A stretch of DNA of 33,641 nucleotides from an uncultured Oscillospiraceae bacterium (lineage in GTDB: Bacteria > Bacillota > Clostridia > Oscillospirales > Oscillospiraceae): contig CAJUQD010000029.1 of assembly GCA_910588105.1 (NCBI GenBank), positions 1-33,641 on the forward strand. Direction: 5' to 3'. Made by a program: the position numbers and the translations under genes. Positions 24,141 to 30,334 of the stretch are shown one piece after another. Numbering within the stretch: position 1 is the stretch's first letter; every line of letters starts with the position of its first letter. Below the pieces are notes generated by a model that was given only the letters and a program-made list of their open reading frames with translations, was not told the DNA's origin and ran no database searches.

Positions 24141-25805
24141 TCAGGCCGTTTTCCGCTCTTTACGCCACTGCCCCCTGCCATCCCCGGCTTCACAGAGATC
24201 GTCAGCGATGTCGATGATCCCAGCGGCCTTGTAGTAAATCTCAATCTTCTGCCTGCGGTGTCCGCTACTTTTGTCAGGAGCGTGGACGATGATCTTGTCA
24301 ACCAGTTCGTTCAGTATTTCCGCCGTCAGTTCTTCCGGGTCGGTGTACTTGCGGACACTTTTCAGAAATTGCCGGAGGTCGTGGGCTTCCTGCTCACCAT
24401 CGTCAATCAACGATTGCAGTTCCCCAATGACCTGCCGTACCTGCTTCTGCTCCTCCTCATACTGCGTGGAGAGTTTGTCAAACCGCTCCGGGCTGAGCCG
24501 TCCCGCCACCATGTCCTCATAGATGCGCTTGAACAAGACATCCAAGTCCTCGTCCCGACGCTTCAGCGTCACAATGTCCAGCTTGGCCTTTTCCACAGAG
24601 GTCTGGCGTTTGAGGTTGGCCTTCTCCATCTCCCGTTTGACAAAAGCCGTTTCAAACTGCTGAACATAGGCCAGAACGCGCTTCATGTGGGCCAGCACGA
24701 TTTTTTCCAGCGCCACCGCCCGGATAAAGTGTGCGGTGCAAGTCCCTGTGTTGCTGCGGTAGTTGCCGCAGTTGAAGAAGTCCTGATTGGGAGAGAAGGC
24801 GTTGGCGGTGCAGTATTGCAGCTTCGCCCCGCAGTCGGCGCAGAACACCTTGCCGGAGAAAATGCTGACCTTCCCCGTAGCCGTCGGCCTGTGGCGGTGG
24901 GCACGTATCTCCTGCACCACCTGGAATGTGTGTTCGTCCACGATGGCCGGGTGGGTGTCCCGGAACAGTTTGCGTTCCTCTTTGGCGGTCTTGACCCGCT
25001 TCTTGCTGCGATAGTTCTTGGATGCGGTCTTGAAATTCTCCGTGTGGCCCAGGTACTCCACCTTGTCCAAAATCCCGGATACGGTTTTCTGTGCCCACTG
25101 GAAGGGCCGCTCTGGAAGCAGTTCGCCCCGCTGCTGGGCCTTGTATGCCGTGGGGGTGAGTACCTGTTCCCGCCTCAGCCGGTTGGCGATCTGTGTGGGG
25201 CCAAGGCCGTCACAGCACAGCTTGAAGATGTACCGAACCGTTTTCGCGGCTTCTTCGTCGATCAGCCACCTGTCCTTATCCTGCTCGTCCTTGACGTAGC
25301 CGAACGGGGGATTTGTGGTGAGATGCCTGCCGCTCTCGCCTTTCATCTTAAACGTGGATTTGATCTTCTTGGCGGTATCTCTGGCGTAAAGTTCGTTACA
25401 AAAATTGCGGATTGGGGTCATGTCAAACTCGGTCTGTACTGCGGAGTCCACGTTGTCGTTGATGGCGATGAACCGCACATCGTTCTCCACAAATACAATG
25501 TCCGTATACATCCCCACTTGCAGATAGTTACGGCCCAGCCGGGACATATCCTTGACAATGACCGTCCCTACTTCACCGGCTTCGATCATCTGCTCCATCT
25601 GACGGAAACTTGGCCGGTCGAAGTTCGTTCCGCTCCATCCGTCATCCACAAAAAAACGCAAATTTTTGAAGCGGTGCTGACGAGCATATCCTTGAAGCAA
25701 TTCCTTTTGGTTGACAATACTGTTGCTCTCGCCCTCCCGCCCATCGTCCTGGGAAAGACGGCAGTAGAGGGCTGTGATCCTGTTTTCCTTCGATTGTCTG
25801 CTCAC
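24141..25805 (-). CDS. Large serine recombinase of a mobilizable element
   Basis: 554 residues from GTG 25805 (AAAGGAG 7 nt upstream). The resolvase catalytic domain (~8-155) has YCRLSQDD with nucleophile Ser18 and KDMSRLGRN with catalytic Arg. A Recombinase domain (~180-290: NPPFGYVKDEQDKDRWLIDEEAAKTVRYIFKLCCDGLGPTQIANRLRRE), a zinc ribbon (CADCG…FFNCGNYRSNTGTC) and a long coiled coil (~385-470) follow. This is the TnpX/large serine integrase architecture that excises and inserts elements through a circle. It has its own promoter and an 8-bp inverted repeat around its ribosome binding site. It forms the left module of the mobilizable element with the mob genes to its right. Confidence 0.95.
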   Translation of the reverse strand: MSRQSKENRITALYCRLSQDDGREGESNSIVNQKELLQGYARQHRFKNLRFFVDDGWSGTNFDRPSFRQMEQMIEAGEVGTVIVKDMSRLGRNYLQVGMYTDIVFVENDVRFIAINDNVDSAVQTEFDMTPIRNFCNELYARDTAKKIKSTFKMKGESGRHLTTNPPFGYVKDEQDKDRWLIDEEAAKTVRYIFKLCCDGLGPTQIANRLRREQVLTPTAYKAQQRGELLPERPFQWAQKTVSGILDKVEYLGHTENFKTASKNYRSKKRVKTAKEERKLFRDTHPAIVDEHTFQVVQEIRAHRHRPTATGKVSIFSGKVFCADCGAKLQYCTANAFSPNQDFFNCGNYRSNTGTCTAHFIRAVALEKIVLAHMKRVLAYVQQFETAFVKREMEKANLKRQTSVEKAKLDIVTLKRRDEDLDVLFKRIYEDMVAGRLSPERFDKLSTQYEEEQKQVRQVIGELQSLIDDGEQEAHDLRQFLKSVRKYTDPEELTAEILNELVDKIIVHAPDKSSGHRRQKIEIYYKAAGIIDIADDLCEAGDGRGQWRKERKTA

Positions 25806-25827
25806 GGTATCTCCTTTCCGACAATCG
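25791..25827 (-). promoter_or_regulatory. Inverted repeat over the recombinase ribosome binding site
   Basis: CGATTGTC (25791-25798) and GACAATCG (25820-25827) enclose the AAAGGAG and the GTG start. As RNA they would form a hairpin hiding the start; as DNA they could be an operator. Either would restrain recombinase expression. Confidence 0.55.
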
Positions 25828-25848
25828 GATACGGTGTATTGCAAAATC

Positions 25849-25877
25849 AGTATACCATATCCACGTCTATAATTCAA
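25849..25877 (-). promoter_or_regulatory. Promoter of the recombinase gene
   Basis: TTGAAT (25872-25877), 17-bp spacer, TATACT (25849-25854) on the minus strand, placed between the small gene upstream and the recombinase start. Confidence 0.65.
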
Positions 25878-25904
25878 CGCTTTAAAGCGAGATTGCTCGG
25901 CATT

Positions 25905-26177
25905 TTAGTCATCTTCTGCAGTCCGCAATTTGCAACTGATCTGTTCCAACAGAAATTCATCACTGTTCGGGTCAAAGCGGCCCACCACCTCATATTCGGT
26001 GTGGCCATCTTTCATGGTAAAGTCCATGTCGGGCGGGATACGGCAAAGAAGAAGTGGTTCCCGCCCTGTGTCCAAGTTGAGCCTGTGACTTGCCATAATT
26101 TTCTCAATTTCCGGCCATTCAGCGTCTAATTTAGCAATATAGTCCTCAATTTTTGTTGTTCTTTCTTCTGCGGTCAT
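25905..26177 (-). CDS. Small element-encoded protein, TnpW-like C-terminus
   Basis: 90 residues. The first half (TKIEDYIAKLDAEWPEIEKIMASHRLNLDTGREPLLLCR) is helical and charged; the second half (TEYEVVGRFDPNSDEFLLEQISCKLRTAEDD) resembles the small TnpW-type proteins seen next to serine recombinases in Firmicute mobilizable elements (pattern …Y.V...F.P...E....KL.RL). Function unknown, perhaps a recombination accessory. Its ATG overlaps the relaxase stop by 4 nt, so it is the last gene of the mob operon. It ends 100 nt before the recombinase start. Confidence 0.7.
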   Translation of the reverse strand: MTAEERTTKIEDYIAKLDAEWPEIEKIMASHRLNLDTGREPLLLCRIPPDMDFTMKDGHTEYEVVGRFDPNSDEFLLEQISCKLRTAEDD

Positions 26178-27514
26178 CTGTATCGCTCTCCTTTCATCCT
26201 GGCCCGCGCCGTCTGGCGGTGCTGCTCCTCGTTGGCATAAACCATATCCATCGTGTCCTGGATTTTGGCGGAGCGTTCCTCAACGCCGACATTCAGCTTC
26301 AATTTCTTGCGGCAGGCGGTAATCTGAGCGGTCACGGCCTGCTTTTCAGCCCGTAATTCTTCTTTTTTAGCCGGTGACGCTCTGCGGATTTTATTCTGCA
26401 AGTACTTCCGCTGATTGGTCAGCTCGTCCATTTCGCCTTGGAGGGCTTCACGGGCTGAAAGAAGATCGTCCAGTGTTTCAATGCGGGTTTTCGCCAGATA
26501 ATCCACCTGGGCGGTGATTTCGTCCAGCTTTCGCAGTTCCTCTTTCAAAAACGGGCTGGTGGGCTGATAGGTCGTCCCTTTGGGCAAAATGCCAAGCTGG
26601 TACTCCCAATAAAGGAACAGCCGGTAAGTGTGAGAGGTGCGCTGAAACGGAACATAGACCCGCAGTTCCTCCGGCAGTTCCGGGGCAAAATTGACGGTAG
26701 GGCGCTTGTTGCCGAAGCTGGCCCGTGCGCCCAGGCCGCGCATGATATTCTCCGGCGTCCAATGTTCGTCCAGGGTGTCCAAACGGGTGAAGTGCTGATA
26801 CTGTGGCAGGCGTATCTTCCAGTGTTTGCCTGTGAAATCGGTGAGATAGCCCTTGCGCCGGAGATACCTCTCCATCATCTCCACGGTTCGGCTTCCATTG
26901 ACGGCCTCCCGCACATCTGCCCGGTAGATGTTGTAGCGGGTGGGCTTGCCGCTCTGCTCGTCCAGCCAGACGGGACGGCTGGGGGCCTTACTGCTATGCT
27001 CAATAACGGACAGCCCATATTCCCGGCAAAGCCGGTCTGAAATGTCCCGGAGGCGCTGCTGCTCCGCTTTGGAGTAATTGTACTTTTTACCGTCCTTGAA
27101 GGATACGGAATTGAAACAGAAATGATTGTGCAGATGTCCTTTGTCCAGGTGGGTGGTGACGATGACCTGAAACCTGTCGCTCCACATTTCACGGGCCAGC
27201 TTCACGCCAATCTCGTGGCACCGCTCCGGGGTGACTTCCCCCGGTTTGAAGCTCTGATAGCCATGCCAGGCGATGTACTTGTCCTCTTTGCCATATCGCT
27301 GTTTCGTCAAAATCATCTGACGCAGGGCCGTTTGTTTCAGACAGTTGATGGCGGTGACAAAGGAGCCGTCCGCAGTTTTCTGCGGGTTCTGGATGTACGA
27401 AAATACATTGAAAAAATCCTCGGTTCCTTTGGGTACAGTTTTCTCCGGGTTCTCAACGTAGGCGATTAGGTCACTGAGCCGGCCCTTGATGTGCCACAGG
27501 CTGGTGGTCGCCAT
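26174..27514 (-). CDS. MOBP-type relaxase (MobA/VirD2 family)
   Basis: 446 residues from ATG 27514 (GTG 27517 is possible). The relaxase domain (1-~250) carries the three-histidine HUH motif in HLDKGHLHNHFCFNSVSF and an N-terminal candidate tyrosine region (AYVENPEKT; DFFNVFSYIQNP). The C-terminal part is a coiled coil (~330-430). Relaxases nick one strand at oriT and stay bound to the 5' end for transfer through a helper conjugation system. It directly follows mobC, with stop and start sharing a base, and precedes the TnpW-like gene. No coupling protein or type IV secretion gene is present, so the element is mobilizable but not self-transmissible. Confidence 0.94.
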   Translation of the reverse strand: MATTSLWHIKGRLSDLIAYVENPEKTVPKGTEDFFNVFSYIQNPQKTADGSFVTAINCLKQTALRQMILTKQRYGKEDKYIAWHGYQSFKPGEVTPERCHEIGVKLAREMWSDRFQVIVTTHLDKGHLHNHFCFNSVSFKDGKKYNYSKAEQQRLRDISDRLCREYGLSVIEHSSKAPSRPVWLDEQSGKPTRYNIYRADVREAVNGSRTVEMMERYLRRKGYLTDFTGKHWKIRLPQYQHFTRLDTLDEHWTPENIMRGLGARASFGNKRPTVNFAPELPEELRVYVPFQRTSHTYRLFLYWEYQLGILPKGTTYQPTSPFLKEELRKLDEITAQVDYLAKTRIETLDDLLSAREALQGEMDELTNQRKYLQNKIRRASPAKKEELRAEKQAVTAQITACRKKLKLNVGVEERSAKIQDTMDMVYANEEQHRQTARARMKGERYR

Positions 27515-27804
27515 CACGCCACCCCCTGCAAAAATAGGACGAGCTTTTCAAGCCGGGAGCATTCTTCAGCGGCTTCCGGGTAATAGGCGGTCAACTGTTC
27601 CAGCTTATCATGGACATCATATAGAGCTTCCAGCAACCCCCAAAACTCCGGGGGCTGCTGAGGCCGGGGCCGCTTGCCCAAACAAATTTGCCGGAAGTAT
27701 TCGGATTGGGTCAGGCCGCACAGGGCAGCGTCATGCTCCAGCTTGGCCTTTTCTTCGACCGTCAGTCTGATTTTCAGCCGTACTTTTTCATCGTTCGTAC
27801 TCAA
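27514..27804 (-). CDS. mobC: MobC-type relaxosome protein
   Basis: 96 residues: MSTNDEKVRLKIRLTVEEKAKLEHDAALCGLTQSEYFRQICLGKRP is a ribbon-helix-helix-like N-terminus as in MobC/plasmid mobilization proteins, followed by a helical tail with LEALYDVHDKLEQL. It should bind oriT and help the relaxase. The start codon is TTG at 27804 with GGAGG 7 nt upstream; no ATG or GTG fits. It heads the mob operon. The non-coding DNA upstream is dense in inverted repeats, as expected for oriT. Confidence 0.85.
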   Translation of the reverse strand: MSTNDEKVRLKIRLTVEEKAKLEHDAALCGLTQSEYFRQICLGKRPRPQQPPEFWGLLEALYDVHDKLEQLTAYYPEAAEECSRLEKLVLFLQGVA

Positions 27805-27905
27805 AACAATTCCTCCATTCTGTCAAATTTCTGCCGTGGGAGGGGGTATTCAGGGGTCTCCCCTGGGAATGGATTTTGCCCCTTGGGGGCATAAATCCGA
27901 TGCTC

Positions 27906-27940
27906 GCTATCCCTGTGGCTATCCCTGTGGACAGGGATAG
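27906..27940. repeat. Direct plus inverted repeat upstream of mobC
   Basis: GCTATCCCTGTGG occurs twice in tandem (27906-27918 and 27918-27930) and CTATCCCTGT (27919-27928) pairs perfectly with ACAGGGATAG (27931-27940) across two bases. This cruciform-prone cluster ~100 bp before mobC is a candidate oriT/nic-proximal repeat. Confidence 0.65.
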
Positions 27941-28043
27941 TTCTGTTGCTCCTGGGGTGTGGGAAGCGGGCGGGGTCGGCTTCTTTCTGAGGAAGTGTGC
28001 TGAGAACATTTTCTCTCAATTACGTTTGGCCTGTTCCATGCCT

Positions 28044-28255
28044 GGGCTATGGCATCATGGGTGATGCCATTCTTATAGATAGCCCATACAAAAGTGGCAT
28101 CACAGGTGATGCCACGCAAAGGTGACGGCAAAACTGCCGTCATGGTTAGTTTCAGTTTGTTGAGTGACGGCAGAATTGCCGTCATCCTGTGGTAGACGGC
28201 AAAGTGCCGTCATGATGGCTTTGAGAAAGGTTAAGTGACGGCGATTTGCCGTCAC
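28044..28255. repeat. Array of six short palindromes of two families
   Basis: Family A, GGCATCA-N4-TGATGCC: 28049-28070 (itself nested in GGGCTAT 28044-28050 / ATAGCCC 28079-28085) and 28094-28115. Family B, TGACGGCA-N4-TGCCGTCA or near: 28123-28142, 28165-28184, 28195-28211 (7-bp arms, 3-nt loop) and 28235-28255 (5-nt loop). Arms are conserved while loops and the 8-28-nt spacers differ, so selection acts on the palindromes. No reading frame spans them. Candidate binding sites for MobC, the relaxase or a regulator, or RNA hairpins. Confidence 0.85.
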
Positions 28256-28386
28256 ACAGTTTTGCCGATTGTCCTGAATGGCGTTCCTGCTCCTGTTCAG
28301 CGGCGTTGTCTCGCTCGCTCCACAGCGGAGGTCATGGCGAAGTATCTCATTCAGACGGTCATTCAGTTGTCAAAAGCAAAAAAGAA

Positions 28387-28451
28387 GCCGGTACATCAAA
28401 ACCAGCCCCGGCGGAGATTTCGTTCCGCTGAAGCAAGTTTGATGTACCGGC
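28387..28451. terminator. Long inverted repeat, bidirectional terminator
   Basis: GCCGGTACATCAAA (28387-28400) and TTTGATGTACCGGC (28438-28451) form a perfect 14-bp stem with an inner GCGGA/TCCGC hairpin. Minus-strand exit is TTCTTTTTTGC, plus-strand exit CTTGTGTTTTT. It marks the change from GC-rich mob DNA to AT-rich cargo. A 63-codon frame (28334-28525) runs across it and is not believed to be a gene. Confidence 0.65.
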
Positions 28452-28527
28452 CTTGTGTTTTTCAAGCACCAAGAGGGTTGTTGCCTATATGTGTTATTCA
28501 ATTGGCCCATCTACATGGGATATAGTC

Positions 28528-28608
28528 TACCACACAGAACAAGTGTTTGTCAATGGCATATTGGCGAATTTTATAGATTGCTCTGGAAAAATGCGGCTCT
28601 GTGTGGTA
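28528..28608. repeat. 81-bp unit bounded by 11-bp inverted repeats
   Basis: TACCACACAGA (28528-28538) and TCTGTGTGGTA (28598-28608) are perfect inverted repeats around 59 AT-rich bases. It could be a small MITE-like insertion or a recombination site. The flanking 28452-28764 holds no convincing gene; one short frame ending in …RPLAEEFVE* near 28677 may be a relic. Confidence 0.5.
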
Positions 28609-28764
28609 TCCTGTAAAAAACGGATGGAGGAATATCACTATTACAAGTATACGACCGTTAGCAGAAGAATTTGTCGAGTAACCTTTTACGATTGTCCCAA
28701 TTCGACTTCGTGTTCCCGGTGAATCGCAATGGGTAAATATTTGCAGGATGGTATAAAAATGAAT

Positions 28765-28835
28765 GATTTCCAATAAACCTTTGATTTCCAATAAACCTTT
28801 GATTTCCAATAAACCTTTGATTTCCAATAAACCTT
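28765..28835. repeat. Four tandem copies of an 18-bp repeat
   Basis: GATTTCCAATAAACCTTT repeats at 28765, 28783, 28801 and 28819 with no sequence change except loss of one T at the end of the last copy. Identity implies recent slippage. It ends 21 nt before the DUF3781 start. Confidence 0.92.
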
Positions 28836-28856
28836 GATAAACTTCATACAACAGAA

Positions 28857-29054
28857 ATGGGTATAGAGCGCATAAAAAGGAACTGCCAAATTGAAACAGA
28901 CGATGATATTTACTGGAGCAAGGCGCAGATTCGGGACAAAGATGCTAAAATTGAAAGAATCGGAAAGAACTGGTATATTTTCGCGGGCCACTACAAAATA
29001 ACCGTGAACGCACATAGCTATACAATAATTACTGCGCACAGAGTCGAAGTATAA
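28857..29054 (+). CDS. DUF3781 family protein, N-terminally clipped
   Basis: 65 residues: MGIERIKRNCQIETDDDIYWSKAQI…KIERIGKNWYIFAGHYKITVNAHSYTIITAHRV, a good match in pattern to DUF3781 (PF12636). In-frame codons just before the ATG read DKLHTTE, the usual family start, but the frame then runs into the 18-bp repeats, where each copy contributes a stop. So the array has replaced the true start. No Shine-Dalgarno precedes ATG 28857. Probably a nonfunctional remnant, or a short form started weakly. Confidence 0.65.
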   Translation: MGIERIKRNCQIETDDDIYWSKAQIRDKDAKIERIGKNWYIFAGHYKITVNAHSYTIITAHRVEV

Positions 29055-29216
29055 TTTTGATAATTCGGACGAGTGAATTATTATACGCTAAAATCCAGAA
29101 TCAAGGCGTTAGGAACACAGAAGCGAATTGGGAGTTACGATTTATTGGTCGGAAAGAAAAGAAACCTCCGACTTTTTCCAATTGACTATAAAACAATGAG
29201 AGGAGGCAGGACGGTC

Positions 29217-30329
29217 ATGAATGAAGAAATCATACTCGGCATGGTAGGGCCATATGTGAAAGACAGTGCGATAACCTACAATGAATTTGATCAAATATTT
29301 TCTATCCTGTCTCGGAAAGAGCAGTACACTGTTACGGATATTCTTTATAAAAACGGTATTGATCTTGTTGATGCCCATATTAAAGACGACATTCTTGTTC
29401 TCGATGTGGACAGCGAAGATGAATTTGATGAGAAACTTGAAGACGATGATTTTGAAGTTTTATACGATGAAGCTCTTTTTAGAGATAACGGAGTACATGA
29501 AAGTGAAATTGAACACCTTATTGTGCATAAGAATATACGCCAATCCAACGAAATTCTCTGTAGCTTGATCCAGCAGGGTAATAGACAGGCGGCTCAAGAT
29601 TTATGTATTAAAAACAAAAGGCTTGTTGATAAATATGTTATTGCCTATGAGAAAAGGTACGGAAATCACCTTGATTTTGAGGATTTAGAGCAAGTTGGCT
29701 TTTTAGGTTTGATAAAGGCGGCGCAAAAGTTCGACATACATCAAGGCACATCTTTCAGTACATATGCTGTGTTTTGGATAAAGCAGAGCATTTCGCGCGA
29801 GATAATGGATAATGGATATGCTATTCGGATACCAGTTCACATGATGGAAAAAATCAACAAAGTAGTTATGTGCCACAATAAGCTGACCGGAGAGGGTGTT
29901 CCTCCTCATGAGCGCATCTTACAAATTTCCAGTCAATTAGAATATTCTGTGGATGATGTAAGAGAGTGCCTTAAGCTGAAGCAAAATTTTCTCGGATATA
30001 CTTCTTTGGATGTACCAATTGGAGAAGATAGCGACTCTGAATTAGGGGATTTTATCCCAGTTGAGGAAGAATACTCGGTAGAACAAATGGCCTTTAGCAA
30101 AGCGTTACGCCATGAGATGGAGAATGTATTGATGACATTACCACCAAGAGAGCGGGATATCCTAAAACTTCGCTTTGGCTGGGATGATAACCATCCCCGA
30201 ACTTTAGAAGAGATTGGCTTAAAATATGATGTTACCCGAGAGCGAATCCGTCAAATAGCGGCAAAGGCACTCAGAAAACTAAGACACCCCACTCGCTCTC
30301 GCCGCTTGAAAGATTTTGTGGAGGAGTAG
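29217..30329 (+). CDS. RpoD-like sigma factor with region 1.1-like domain
   Basis: 370 residues from ATG 29217 (GAGGAGG 10 nt upstream; the frame is open 48 codons more without a better start). Residues ~1-60 (VGPYVKDSAITYNEFDQIFSILSRKEQYTVTDILYKNGIDLVD) look like sigma region 1.1, followed by an acidic stretch (SEDEFDEKLEDDDFE). Region 2 (~125-205) includes NKRLVDKYVIAYEKRYGNHLDFEDLEQVGFLGLIKAAQKFDIHQGTSFSTYAVFWIKQSISREI; region 3 lies ~215-285; region 4 (~300-365) has LPPRERDILKLRFGWDDNHPRTLEEIGLKYDVTRERIRQIAAKALRKLR. It is therefore a group 1/2-type sigma, not an ECF sigma, carried on an AT-rich island. No anti-sigma gene is seen. The helicase gene starts 5 nt after its stop. A weak TTGATA at 29057-29062 is the only promoter hint. 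Confidence 0.9.
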   Translation: MNEEIILGMVGPYVKDSAITYNEFDQIFSILSRKEQYTVTDILYKNGIDLVDAHIKDDILVLDVDSEDEFDEKLEDDDFEVLYDEALFRDNGVHESEIEHLIVHKNIRQSNEILCSLIQQGNRQAAQDLCIKNKRLVDKYVIAYEKRYGNHLDFEDLEQVGFLGLIKAAQKFDIHQGTSFSTYAVFWIKQSISREIMDNGYAIRIPVHMMEKINKVVMCHNKLTGEGVPPHERILQISSQLEYSVDDVRECLKLKQNFLGYTSLDVPIGEDSDSELGDFIPVEEEYSVEQMAFSKALRHEMENVLMTLPPRERDILKLRFGWDDNHPRTLEEIGLKYDVTRERIRQIAAKALRKLRHPTRSRRLKDFVEE

Positions 30330-30334
30330 TAATT

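Noticed and set aside
24096..26129. 677-codon plus-strand frame opposite the recombinase
   Set aside because: It is the antisense of a clear serine recombinase with all motifs; the plus-strand protein has no domain and no ribosome binding site.
27822..27832. TTGACA just before mobC as its -35
   Set aside because: A -10 at the proper distance would fall inside the coding sequence, after the start codon.
28044..28255. Palindrome array as a CRISPR
   Set aside because: Units are 17-22-bp palindromes of two different families with 8-28-nt irregular gaps; there are no constant repeats with unique spacers and no cas genes.
28334..28525. Small 63-codon gene after the palindrome array
   Set aside because: The frame crosses a perfect 14-bp terminator stem, its Shine-Dalgarno is only 2 nt from the ATG, and the second half is not protein-like.
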